Shown here: one piece after another, positions 10,611-18,874 of the stretch
Position numbering within the stretch: position 1 is the stretch's first letter
Layout of the letters: every line of letters begins with the position of its first letter
Source: Clostridium massiliamazoniense
GTDB lineage: Bacteria; Bacillota; Clostridia; Clostridiales; Clostridiaceae
DNA length: 64,000 bases
Assembly: GCF_001403635.1 (NCBI RefSeq)
Contig: NZ_LN879468.1
Span: forward strand, 1,054,001-1,118,000
Reading direction: 5' to 3'
Made by a program: the position numbers and the translations under genes
The notes under the pieces: generated by a model
Told to the model about the DNA's origin: nothing
The model's database searches: none
What the model saw: only the letters and a program-made list of their open reading frames with translations

Positions 10611-10634
10611 AGGGGCTGTATTACTACAACCCCT
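10611..10634 (-). terminator. Hairpin after the BofC-like gene
   Basis: AGGGG-TGTA and TACA-CCCCT arms (10611-10620 with 10625-10634) with one mismatch form a compact stem only a few bases after the stop codon. The U-tract that follows on the minus strand is short (ATTTCTAT), so termination may be partial. Confidence 0.5.
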
Positions 10635-10639
10635 AATAA

Positions 10640-11245
10640 TTAGCTAGTATAAGCAGTTAATGCTTCTTCACATTCTTCTCTAGTATCATAAACATTAGAA
10701 AAATTCTTTATTTTTTCTTGGTCAACTTCTGGGAAAATATTTATAGGCACTTCTGTTATATCTTCTGCCTTTTCTATATAAACATTACCCTTTTCATCTG
10801 ATTTATAAATAGATAGCTTCCCATCCATAGAACCTATATAATATTTATTAGGTTGAAGACCTGTTCCATCTTCTTTAAAAAACACTGCATTAGAAACATC
10901 TTTTGTTTTTTTCTTAAATCCATCTTCAGCTAAAATTTTTTCTAATTCAGCTTCTGTTAACTTATCTACCTTTAAACTATTTTTTAACTCTCTAATACTT
11001 GTTTTATAGTATATTTCTTCTACCTTTTCATCATTCATTCTCATAAACATAACTATAAAATCATCACTTAGAGGCTTATTTTTTTCATCTAATGCTACTC
11101 CTGAAGTTGTCTTAGATTTATCAGTTAACTTTCCTAACTTATAATAATAGCTAGCTAAATAACTTCCACTAAAGAAAACTATAGCTAAAGCAACCGCTAT
11201 AACAAGCCTAGCTTTTTCATCTTTAAAATATTTAAATAATTTCAA
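10640..11245 (-). CDS. BofC-like membrane-anchored sporulation protein (tentative)
   Basis: One N-terminal membrane segment (RLVIAVALAIVFFSGSYLAS, within about residues 14-33) is followed by an extracytoplasmic region. The C-terminal part, with KYYIGSMDGKLSIYKSDEKG and then TREECEEALTAY, resembles the BofC C-terminal domain of the forespore checkpoint protein. The position immediately upstream of ruvAB is where Bacillus carries bofC, which supports the call. The start is probably TTG 11245: GAGG lies 8 nt before it. The ATG at 11251 is too close to that site, and the longer frame to 11278 has none. Similarity was judged by eye, so the name is tentative. Confidence 0.55.
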   Translation of the reverse strand: MKLFKYFKDEKARLVIAVALAIVFFSGSYLASYYYKLGKLTDKSKTTSGVALDEKNKPLSDDFIVMFMRMNDEKVEEIYYKTSIRELKNSLKVDKLTEAELEKILAEDGFKKKTKDVSNAVFFKEDGTGLQPNKYYIGSMDGKLSIYKSDEKGNVYIEKAEDITEVPINIFPEVDQEKIKNFSNVYDTREECEEALTAYTS

Positions 11246-11324
11246 ATTCATCACCTCTCTATTGGTGATTATTGTCAATTATTTATTTTTTATACATCTT
11301 AAATAAATTTTTATCTATCTATAA

Positions 11325-11522
11325 TTATTGCTTATTTTCTTCTATTAACTTTTCAATCTTTTTCTTACATCTTAAACCCTTACATCTTCCATCTCCAGCA
11401 CCTGTTGAAGATTTAAGTTTTTCATAGGTATCTATATTATTTTTAATAGCATTTATTATTTCACTTTCCTTAGTTCCTTTACATTTGCATATTATATCCT
11501 TATCTTTTAAAAAAAATCCCAC
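11325..11522 (-). CDS. BFD-like [2Fe-2S]-binding small protein
   Basis: 65 residues with Cys12 and Cys14 (IICKCKG) and Cys47 and Cys52 (TGAGDGRCKGLRC), the C-x-C...C-x4-C spacing of bacterioferritin-associated ferredoxin-type [2Fe-2S] domains. It is a stand-alone domain that probably acts as a small electron carrier or as a subunit of another enzyme; the partner is not visible nearby. The start is GTG 11522 with a strong AGGAGG site. It is followed by the BofC-like gene about 80 bp downstream. Confidence 0.75.
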   Translation of the reverse strand: MGFFLKDKDIICKCKGTKESEIINAIKNNIDTYEKLKSSTGAGDGRCKGLRCKKKIEKLIEENKQ

Positions 11523-11552
11523 TTATAGTTCCTCCTAATTTTTATCTAATGG

Positions 11553-11600
11553 GTACTAAAATTCAGCTAGATTCAAAATTCTACCTGAATTAAGCCTTAA
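11553..11600 (-). repeat. Short palindromic intergenic repeat (family 2), copy 1
   Basis: An imperfect inverted repeat, ATTCAGCTAGA ... TCTACCTGAAT, is flanked by CTAAA and TTAAGCCTT. On the minus strand it matches other copies at 16566, 30373 and 41061. It lies in the 288-bp gap between the divergent BFD-like gene and the GNAT relic; the rest of that gap shows nothing recognisable. Confidence 0.65.
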
Positions 11601-11810
11601 TTTATCCTTTGATTACTTTGTCACCTTTAAAATATAAACTATTACCTTAGGACATAGTCAATGCAGATTTTAAAAATATTATATACTTCTTCAGCTTAAA
11701 TATTTTAATTATAAAAATCATATTAGCTACTAAGGTGCACATTGCTTTTATATATATAAAATTTTATAATCTAACGATAAACATAAATATCTAAATTCAA
11801 AATAAAGTAG

Positions 11811-12176
11811 GTGTATTATACGGATATGTATTTAAAAACAAAAATACCAAATTTTCAAATAAGATTTGCAACTGAAAAAGATACAAAATTAATTCTTACC
11901 TTTATAAAGGAATTAGCAGAATATGAAAACTTATTAAAAGAAGTAGTTGCTACAGAGGAAATTTTACATAATTCTTTATTTGTAAAAAAACAAGCAGAAG
12001 TAATAATAGGTGAGTATAATGGAGAACCTGTTGGATTTGCTCTATTCTTCCATAACTTCTCTACTTTTTTAGGCAAAGCTAACTTATATCTTGAAGATTT
12101 ATATGTACAACCACAAATAGGCCACAGAAAAATAATATCCCCCTATTGTTTTATGTCCTATCTCTATATTTTATAA
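11811..12176 (+). pseudogene. Truncated GNAT-family N-acetyltransferase
   Basis: The first about 100 residues look like a normal GNAT enzyme: FQIRFATEKDTKLILTFIKE, then GEPVGFALFFHNFSTFLGK and NLYLEDLYVQPQ. The chain breaks right where the acetyl-CoA motif A (R/Q-x-x-G-x-G/A) should start and continues with about 19 unrelated residues to a stop. About 60 residues, including the whole CoA-binding loop, are missing. The 5' end also lacks a convincing ribosome site (GTG 11811 or ATG 11826 possible). It is a gene fragment and cannot be active as an acetyltransferase. Confidence 0.85.
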
Positions 12177-12304
12177 CATATTCCTTCCCCTTTAAAAATC
12201 AAGCTATATCAATACATTAAAGATTTATACTGCAAATATGATCACAAGATATTCCAATCTCTTATATATTATTTTCTTATATTTAAGCAATAAAACAAAA
12301 CTTT

Positions 12305-12658
12305 CTACTCCCAGTGAATAACTACTCTTTTATCTGAATCTATAGACTTTATTTCTAAAGAATTATTATTTTCATCAAGAATCATTTCATTAAAGTTAGG
12401 ATTATATCTTCCAAAAAGCCTCTTACTTTTATAATTTTTCATTCCAACATCTTCCCACATTATATCTATAAATTGTGTCTCATTATCAAATGCAACTTGT
12501 ACTGGAACTTGTTTGCTAAGTATACTTTTACCATTTGAATTTGAAATAACACTTATATTTACATCAAATTCTTTGTAGTTACAATTATGAATCCTATGAA
12601 ACTGTTGTAATGAATCTAAACTATTTAACAACATATTTCCTTTTAATTTACTTCCCAT
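12305..12658 (-). CDS. Hypothetical protein, 117 aa
   Basis: I do not recognise this protein. It has a good GGAGG site at normal distance from ATG 12658 and a full-length frame with clostridial codon use. It is polar, without signal peptide or membrane segment, and looks beta-rich (alternating stretches such as EFDVNISVISNS, VQVAFDNETQFIDIMW and RVVIHWE at the end). It is isolated among gene relics, so it may belong to a partly lost island. Function unknown. Confidence 0.65.
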   Translation of the reverse strand: MGSKLKGNMLLNSLDSLQQFHRIHNCNYKEFDVNISVISNSNGKSILSKQVPVQVAFDNETQFIDIMWEDVGMKNYKSKRLFGRYNPNFNEMILDENNNSLEIKSIDSDKRVVIHWE

Positions 12659-12739
12659 AATAAATCCTCCAATTATAATTTTTATTTTATTATATACAAA
12701 TCTTCTTAATTCTATGAAATTTATAAAAGAATAAAGAAT

Positions 12740-12945
12740 TTATTTAATTTCATGCTCACTTAAAAACTTTTCTATTTCTTGTTCGCTAATGTCATCCTTG
12801 TATTTTTCATCAAGTACCCATTTAACACTTTCCATAAATAAATTAATAAATAAATTAACTTTACAATTTTTCCTATAATACCAAGCCATATCTCCCCAAC
12901 TTCTTGTATTACTTCTTTTTTCCTTATTGCATCATCTATAAACAC
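12740..12945 (-). pseudogene. Frameshifted small gene
   Basis: A GGAG site precedes GTG 12945, opening FIDDAIRKKEVIQE. About 15 codons in, the coding sense moves to another frame that reads RSWGDMAWYYRKNC, then VNLFINLFMESVKWVLDEKY and EIEKFLSEHEIK, and stops at 12740. The second frame has far more protein-like composition than the open frame running through the same bases. A single indel is the simplest explanation. The family is not recognised; the intact product would be about 68 residues. Confidence 0.6.
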
Positions 12946-13041
12946 GAAAAAAACTCCTTTGCTAATGTATTGCCTATTTTCTAACTGACAATACTTCAAC
13001 AAAGAAGGCTTTTTAAATAACTTTCTTTATTATTCTAAGTA

Positions 13042-13095
13042 TTATTCGTCCAATCCTTCATGGAATATTGCATTATAGTAAACTTCTTGAATATC
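13042..13095 (-). repeat. Displaced copy of the yebC 3' end (putative att site)
   Basis: The minus strand still encodes QEVYYNAIFHEGLDE and a stop, clearly the yebC C-terminus ([15 protein letters not shown]) with substitutions. Similarity ends abruptly after about 54 nt. It has no start or upstream coding sequence, so it is a displaced gene end or att remnant and not a paralogous gene. Confidence 0.8.
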
Positions 13096-13163
13096 ACAGT
13101 TCTTTAAAATTCTAATCTATATTCTACTAAGCTTATAAATTAATATTATAAATTAATTAATTT

Positions 13164-14309
13164 CTAAAACATTTCTAACTGTTTAACTGCTTCTATTGAT
13201 TCCTCACTTTTCTCTTTAACTTCTGAAAAGTAATGATTTGCTATTTCAATTTTTTTTACAACTCTACTTCTACTACTACTTGAAGTTTTAGTTTGTTTTC
13301 TAAACTCATCATCACTCCTCATTTCATTAATTTTTGTCCAAATTTCTTCCTTACTCAACTTATCTATATATTCTATATTATTTGAAAAAGCTATCATTAT
13401 TGGGTCATACATACTAGTTGAAAAAGGTAAAGTTTCCAATCTAAATACATCTGGACCTAAGTCATTTATCTTTTTCATAACTCTCATAAATATTTTTTCT
13501 TCCTCACTATAGTCAAATTTAATATCCCCTTTGCTTACACCTAACATATATGCATCCATATGTTTTTGTATATGTTTATACTTTGTACCTAGATTCTTCA
13601 AAGTAAAATATCTTAATACTAATTCTTCTAAATACATTCTTTCTTTTGAATCATCCTTTTTACTTACATTATCTTCAAATTCTTTCTTTTTTGATAAATC
13701 AACAATGAATGCATTAAATCTATTACTGTATCCTCTAAAAATACAATTTCTTATTTCTTGTTCGCTTAATTTAACCCCACCAGTATTTAACCTATTAAAT
13801 AACTCATATCTCATTTCAACATCACTATCAAATCTTATTATTTCAACCCTACAAATAGCCCTTTTTAAAGCCAATACATATCTTTCTGGTAATGTATCAA
13901 TTGTAAAACCTTCTAATTCCTTAATCAAAGAACCTTGTGTTAATTTCAAATTATTTTTATCCTTAACTTTCAATTCACCAAAAAACGACAATACTGTTGA
14001 TAACCTTTGTAATCCATCAACTAATTCCCACACCCCCTCTTTAGTTTCAGCAACAAAAATAGGTGGTATTGGAATACTTAATAATAATGATTCAATAAAT
14101 CTAGTTTGTCTTTCTTCCTCCCATCTAAATGCCCTTTGAAATTCTGGTGAAATAACTATTTCATTATTTTTATACATATTTATTATTTCACCAAATGTTA
14201 TATCTGCCCTATCTGGTTTAACTTCTTGCCTTTTATCTGTTATTTTTTCTATAAGTCTTTCTTGAAGTCTAATTTTTCTATCTTCCTCAACTGATTTAAT
14301 TAAATTCAT
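13164..14309 (-). CDS. Orphan DUF262 (GmrS-type NTPase-like) protein
   Basis: 381 residues with the DUF262/ParB-like core: ISPEFQRAFRWEEERQTRFI, SIPIPPIFVAE, WELVDGLQRLSTVLSFF (the family DGQQR motif, here DGLQR) and FNRLNTGGVKLSEQEIRNCI. In Type IV GmrSD restriction enzymes this domain is the nucleotide-driven regulator of a DUF1524 HNH nuclease. Here no nuclease domain is present and the C-terminus is a charged tail. The ATG 14309 has AAAGGGG just upstream. It is the only intact gene in the yebC-linked element, so a phage-defence role is inferred but unproven; a partner gene may have been lost upstream. Confidence 0.85.
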   Translation of the reverse strand: MNLIKSVEEDRKIRLQERLIEKITDKRQEVKPDRADITFGEIINMYKNNEIVISPEFQRAFRWEEERQTRFIESLLLSIPIPPIFVAETKEGVWELVDGLQRLSTVLSFFGELKVKDKNNLKLTQGSLIKELEGFTIDTLPERYVLALKRAICRVEIIRFDSDVEMRYELFNRLNTGGVKLSEQEIRNCIFRGYSNRFNAFIVDLSKKKEFEDNVSKKDDSKERMYLEELVLRYFTLKNLGTKYKHIQKHMDAYMLGVSKGDIKFDYSEEEKIFMRVMKKINDLGPDVFRLETLPFSTSMYDPIMIAFSNNIEYIDKLSKEEIWTKINEMRSDDEFRKQTKTSSSSRSRVVKKIEIANHYFSEVKEKSEESIEAVKQLEMF

Positions 14310-14949
14310 AAATCCAACCCCTTTTTAATTCTATCCTCTTCAATATTATTCATTAATTTAAACTTTTATTTATTCTCTCATTAACTTTTCATTAAAATTT
14401 TCTTCACTAATAACTTTATTTTTAATCTTAACAGGTGGTTCTAATATATCTTCCTAAAAAACTTCAATGTTTTTATAAATTCTTTTAATATTTTCCCTTT
14501 CCAATAATACTCAATTAATATTGATGCAATAAGTAAAACTCATTATTTATTATAATTCTTTAAATTGTATTTATTAAGAATCTATCAGCTTCAAAAATAT
14601 TTTTTGCTTCAATTTCCCAGATATCATAATCATTTTTATTGACATTCATTAATAAACATAATTGATTAAAGTTATCTATCCAATTACTTGTTCTTCCTTT
14701 GATAATCTCTTTTTTCCATACGATCTAATTTCATATATAATACTTTTTATCTATTTAATACCATATATATTGTAATTTATTCTAATATGTAATGCAACAT
14801 ATTAATTTTATAAGATACATTAAACACTACTATGTATATTTCAACTGCTCTTCTCTATTTATGGTATAAAAAAAGACAATGAAATTTAATTCACTGCCTA
14901 ATAGATATTATCTAACTTTTAAATTCATCAATAGACTTATTTTAACACT
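14310..14949 (-). other. Decayed sequence upstream of the DUF262 gene
   Basis: 640 bp with no intact gene. Minus-strand islands look like former coding sequence, for example RTSNWIDNFNQLCLLMNVN and NDYDIWEIEAKNIFEADRFL (around 14570-14720), then after stops DILEPPVKIKNKVISEENFN (around 14370-14450). They sit just upstream of the DUF262 gene on its strand, where a partner nuclease gene would be expected, but I cannot assign a family. Confidence 0.45.
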
Positions 14950-15524
14950 TATTACAACTATATCACTATCTTGTATTCCTTATAAATATCTTTTTGTTAT
15001 ACTTATATCTCCATATCCTAATACTCAACTTAATGAATAAACATCTAAACTATTCCTTAATTGTGCTTGTACAAAATAATGTCTACAAGTATGTAGTGAA
15101 CACCTTATTTCTATTCCTACTTTTGCCTGTTTACCACATAACTTAACAGCATTTTCTTCTGCCTCATCTTTTATAACACTATCTTTAATATATATTTCCC
15201 TTGCTCTTTCATACTTTATCATTATTTTTTCAATATTGGACTAATTGGATCAACCCTTTCTTTTCTTCCTTCACCCTTAATATATATAAAAGTATCTTTT
15301 ATATCTAATATACCTGATGTACAAAGTTCAAGATTTCTAATACCAGTATCAATTAACACTGCTACTATGCATTTATTTCTTGTTTCAAGAAAATTCTTAT
15401 AGGTATATACCCTTAACCCCCTTCAACCTCTTCATCATTAAAGGTTTTAATTACTATTTTTTCCTTTTAAATTCTGCACCTGTAACTCAAAAATAAATTC
15501 TTTTACAATATCATCTACTAACAT
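14950..15524 (-). pseudogene. Decayed tyrosine recombinase (integrase)
   Basis: A start ATG at 15524 with AAAGGTGG upstream opens MLVDDIVKEFIFELQVQN, a typical integrase beginning. Most of the core-binding domain is then missing. After a frame change in an A-run, the catalytic domain reads IKTFNDEEVEG, CIVAVLIDTGIRNLELC (catalytic Arg), FIYIKGEGRKERVDPIS, HTCRHYF (the H-x-x-R box) and, after an in-frame stop, VLGYGDISITKRYL with the nucleophile Tyr. At least two stops and one frameshift make it inactive. It sits next to the yebC 3' end on the same strand, as expected for the integrase of an element that targets that site. Confidence 0.85.
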
Positions 15525-15718
15525 AAATAAAAAGCCACCTTTCAAAAACAAATTATCTGTTAATCTGCTTTGAAAAGTAGCTTCTAAATGTATACCATAA
15601 TCATAACTATAGTTTTTATATACATTTATCATAATGAAGAAGAACCTAATCTACTTCATATTGCTTTTATCTTCTATAAAAATACTGTTAATATTGAATT
15701 ACACTGTATTCAATAATA

Positions 15719-16456
15719 TTATTCATCCCATCCTTCAGGGAATATTGCATTGTGGTAAACTTCTTGAACATCATCGTCATCTTCAAGTAAGTCAAGCATT
15801 TTTTGGAATTTCTTAGCATCATCTTCGTTGATTTCTGTTTCTGTATCAGGAATCATTTTAACGTCTGCTTCTAAGAATTCTATTCCTTCAGCTTCTAAAG
15901 CTTCTCTTACTGCTGAGAAATCTTCTGGAGCAGTTTTTACTACGAATACTTCTTCTTCTGCAACGAAATCTTCTGCACCAGCTTCTATAGCCATCATCAT
16001 GATTTCTTCTTCATCTCTATCTGCTTTTTCTATGATTATTTCACCTTTCTCTTGGAACATGAAACCTACACATCCTGAAGTTCCCATGTTTCCGCCACCT
16101 TTAGTGAAAGCACTTCTAACGTTTCCTGCTGATCTATTTTTGTTATCTGTTAATGTTTCAACTATTACAGCAACTCCTGATGGACCATATCCTTCATAAA
16201 CTATTTTTTCGTAGTTTACGCTATTAGCTTCACCTTCTGCTTTTTTTATAGCTCTATTGATATTATCATTTGGCATATTTGCAGCTTTAGCTTTAGCTAT
16301 AGCATCTCTTAATCTTGAGTTTATTTCAGGATTTGGACCTCCCTCTTTAATAGCTATAGCAAGCTCTTTACCTAATTTAGTAAAGATTTTACCTCTCTTA
16401 GCGTCAACTTTACTTTTTCTTGCCGCAATATTTTTCCATTTTGAATGTCCTGCCAT
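15719..16456 (-). CDS. yebC: YebC/PmpR-family protein
   Basis: Cytoplasmic 245-aa protein of the YebC family, variously described as a transcription regulator and, more recently, as a factor that relieves ribosome stalling at proline runs. Landmarks are [58 protein letters not shown] and [14 protein letters not shown]. The start ATG 16456 follows GGAGGT at 8 nt spacing; a TTG two codons upstream is less likely. Its last codons are duplicated at 13042, so an integrative element appears to have used this gene as its attachment site. The coding frame is intact. Confidence 0.95.
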   Translation of the reverse strand: MAGHSKWKNIAARKSKVDAKRGKIFTKLGKELAIAIKEGGPNPEINSRLRDAIAKAKAANMPNDNINRAIKKAEGEANSVNYEKIVYEGYGPSGVAVIVETLTDNKNRSAGNVRSAFTKGGGNMGTSGCVGFMFQEKGEIIIEKADRDEEEIMMMAIEAGAEDFVAEEEVFVVKTAPEDFSAVREALEAEGIEFLEADVKMIPDTETEINEDDAKKFQKMLDLLEDDDDVQEVYHNAIFPEGWDE

Positions 16457-16565
16457 CTTCAATTACCTCCTACGTTTTATAGCAAAATTTCAATTTTAAA
16501 ATATAAATTAATCCCCGTAATAGAGTTCTTTTAAAATATTTCATTATTCTATGAATATATAAACT

Positions 16566-16630
16566 GAGACTTAATTCAGGTAAGATTATTACTCTATCTG
16601 AATTTTAGACGAAGTTATCTGATAACTTAA
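16566..16630 (+). repeat. Short palindromic intergenic repeat (family 2), copy 2
   Basis: TTAATTCAGGTAAGA pairs imperfectly with TCTATCTGAATTTTA, followed by the conserved tail ACGAAGTTATCTGATAACTT. It lies in the 330-bp gap between yebC and the YigZ gene. The remainder of that gap has short TTCTCAATT-like iterations near 16680-16720 and no gene. Confidence 0.65.
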
Positions 16631-16788
16631 CTATGTATCAAAAGTTAAATTGAGTTGTAATGTATATAAACTTTATAGTTCTTATCAATTCTCAGTTCTT
16701 AACTCTCAATTCTCAATTACAGAATAATTATATCATAGGCAAAATTCCTTTTCAAGAATTGTAAACCTAGTTATATAGTCATTTATAG

Positions 16789-17442
16789 CTAGTCTATTTC
16801 TTTAAAAAGTCTAAATCCTTCCTTAAAGTATATCCCTTCTTCATCTTTAGTTATAATGGCTTTTCCATTAGTTGCTTCAGTGAATTCCTTCTCTATTTGT
16901 TCTATAGTACCTTCTTCTGCTAATATATATATCTTCACTCTATCTGAAAATTCACTATCCTCAATATGCCAGTTATTTTGTCCACAAATATATTGTAATT
17001 TTCCGTATAAATCATATTCTACATCTACAGCAACTCTTTTACCTCTAACTTTTTCTACAATTCCACCAGCTTCTATGGCAATAACAGCACCCTTTGTATA
17101 TGCCCTAGTTAATCCCCCTGTACCTAATAAAACTCCACCAAAGTATCTAGTTACGACTACTGCACAATCTGTTAGTTCATTTTTCTTTATTACTTCAAGT
17201 ATAGGTATACCAGCTGTTCCTTGTGGTTCTCCATCATCAGAATATCTTTGTATCCCCATATTTTCTCCAATTATATAGGCATAACAATTATGTCTTGCTG
17301 TTTTGTGTTGATTTTTAATCTCTGCCACAAATTCCTTTGCTTCCTCTTCTGTAGTAACTCTTTTTGCATAACCTATAAATTCGGATTTTTTTTCCTCAAA
17401 ACTATCTTCACCATAATTTTTTAAGGTCATATATTTCTTCAT
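16789..17442 (-). CDS. YigZ/IMPACT family protein
   Basis: 217 aa, UPF0029 N-terminal domain with the conserved core HKTARHNCYAYIIG, YSDDGEPQGTAGIPIL and VVVTRYFGGVLLGTGGLTRAY, then a ferredoxin-like C-terminal domain (DUF1949). Relatives of yeast/mammalian IMPACT; the bacterial role is not settled. It starts four bases after the MocR-type regulator stop, with its AGAAGG ribosome site inside that gene's end, so the two are translationally coupled. Whether they share a pathway is unknown. Confidence 0.93.
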   Translation of the reverse strand: MKKYMTLKNYGEDSFEEKKSEFIGYAKRVTTEEEAKEFVAEIKNQHKTARHNCYAYIIGENMGIQRYSDDGEPQGTAGIPILEVIKKNELTDCAVVVTRYFGGVLLGTGGLTRAYTKGAVIAIEAGGIVEKVRGKRVAVDVEYDLYGKLQYICGQNNWHIEDSEFSDRVKIYILAEEGTIEQIEKEFTEATNGKAIITKDEEGIYFKEGFRLFKEID

Positions 17443-17446
17443 TCTT

Positions 17447-18874
17447 TTACCTTCTTTCTAAAACTCTAAGTATACTATCTATTCCTTTATCTATTTTTCT
17501 ATAGTCTATTTCAGAAAATCCAATTCTAAAGCTCCTATATCCATCCCTCTGATTATGGTAATATAGTATTCCCGGACTTATCATAACTCCAACCTTTGAA
17601 AGTTCATAAAATAATTCTTTAGAACTTAGATCTATGTTCTTATTTAATCTTATAAAAAGATTTAATCCCCCTTTAGGCTTATCAAAGGTTACATATTTTT
17701 TAAGTTTATTATCTAAAGCCTCTATCATATAATTGTATCTTTTAGAGTATTCTTTATTTATTTTTTCAATATGTTCTTTCCAATACCCTTCTCTTATATA
17801 TAGTTCTAATGCCCTTTGCATTAAACTAGAAGTTGCAATATCACTAGTTGCCTTTGATATTTGAAGAACTTCACTAAATTCATCTGGTGCTAATAAATAA
17901 CCTATTCTTATACCAGGAAGAAAAACCTTTGAAAAACTTTTTAAATAAATAACCCTACTTTTATCTAAAGCTCTATAAGGAATATGCTCTATTTCTTCAT
18001 CATAAATTAGCTCTGATAAATAATCATCTTCGATTATATAAAAATCATATTTCTTAGACAACTCTATTATCTTTAGTTTCTTTTCTAAAGAACAGCTTAT
18101 TCCTGTTGGATTTTGAAAATAACTCATTGTATAAAAACATTTTATTCTATACTTTTTAAGCATTTTTTCAAAAGCTTCTATGGAAACCCCATCTTCCTCC
18201 ATAGGTATTTCAAAAACATTTGCTTTTCTAATTTTAAATACGGCTAAAGCACCTGAATATGTTGGTTTTTCTACTACTACATTATCATTAACGTTTATTA
18301 AACTTTTAGATACTATATCTATACCTTGTTGTGTTCCTGAAGTTATAATTAAGTTATCTAAAGAATTCTCACCATTCCAAAACTTATCATTAATTATTTC
18401 TCTAAGTTTTCTATAGCCCATTGAATCATTATATTCTAAAGCATTTACACCATCTCTATCTAAAACCTTATCTAAAACATTCTTTAATGTTTTTATTTCA
18501 AATAAATTGGCACTTGTTGTTTCACCAGTTAGGTCAATTAATTCCATTTCATTATTGTTAATTAACCTTTGAAATATTTCTCCATATTCCTTTTTAAAAT
18601 TCTTTAATAAATCCTTCTTTTTAACATAGCTACCACTGCCTTGATTTTGATATAGATAGCCCTCATTATTTAATTTTTTATATGCAGTTATTATGGTGTC
18701 CTTATTTACATCTAAATGTTCTGAAAGTGCCCTTATAGTTGGCATCTTCTGTCCATCTTCAAAAATATCATTGTCTATGGCTTCTTTTATATAATTATAA
18801 ATATCTAAATATTTATGACTACCTTCCCTAAAATCTATTTTAAACCTTTCTAAATTAATTTTTTCCTTCCTCAT
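17447..18874 (-). CDS. MocR-type PLP-dependent GntR transcription regulator
   Basis: 475 aa with two domains. Residues about 15-85 form a GntR winged helix (IDNDIFEDGQKMPTIRALSE, VNKDTIITAYKKLNNEGYLY). About residues 110-475 form an aminotransferase fold with IITSGTQQGIDIVSKSLI, YFQNPTGISC and the PLP-lysine motif VIYLKSFSKVFLPGIRIGYL. Family members (PdxR, GabR) sense PLP or amino-acid ligands and usually control a neighbour. The gene overlaps the upstream nucleotidyltransferase gene by 20 bp and is coupled to the YigZ gene below. The regulated target is not evident. Confidence 0.92.
   Translation of the reverse strand: MRKEKINLERFKIDFREGSHKYLDIYNYIKEAIDNDIFEDGQKMPTIRALSEHLDVNKDTIITAYKKLNNEGYLYQNQGSGSYVKKKDLLKNFKKEYGEIFQRLINNNEMELIDLTGETTSANLFEIKTLKNVLDKVLDRDGVNALEYNDSMGYRKLREIINDKFWNGENSLDNLIITSGTQQGIDIVSKSLINVNDNVVVEKPTYSGALAVFKIRKANVFEIPMEEDGVSIEAFEKMLKKYRIKCFYTMSYFQNPTGISCSLEKKLKIIELSKKYDFYIIEDDYLSELIYDEEIEHIPYRALDKSRVIYLKSFSKVFLPGIRIGYLLAPDEFSEVLQISKATSDIATSSLMQRALELYIREGYWKEHIEKINKEYSKRYNYMIEALDNKLKKYVTFDKPKGGLNLFIRLNKNIDLSSKELFYELSKVGVMISPGILYYHNQRDGYRSFRIGFSEIDYRKIDKGIDSILRVLERR

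Larger units (their letters stand above)
13042..15773. mobile_element. Remnant integrative element inserted at the yebC 3' end
   Basis: Bounded by a direct repeat: the intact yebC 3' end (15719-15773) and an imperfect copy at 13042-13095, about 54 nt with about six mismatches. Between them are a decayed tyrosine recombinase next to yebC, a decayed stretch, and an intact DUF262 gene. This is the expected layout of an element that integrates into a gene's 3' end and restores it. Integrase decay means it is no longer mobile. Boundaries are inferred from the repeat; neither excision nor an empty site was examined. Confidence 0.7.

Noticed and set aside
12772-13002. Open 76-codon frame read straight through the frameshifted gene
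   Set aside because: Its second half is the wrong frame; the alternative frame ending at 12740 has much better protein character, so the locus is listed as a pseudogene.
13531-14139. Plus-strand frame of 202 codons opposite the DUF262 gene
   Set aside because: It is the antisense of a gene with clear family motifs; no ribosome site and no protein-like domain.
14820-14950. Possible small RNA or terminator near the integrase relic
   Set aside because: Only weak AT-rich pairings were seen and no T-run follows.
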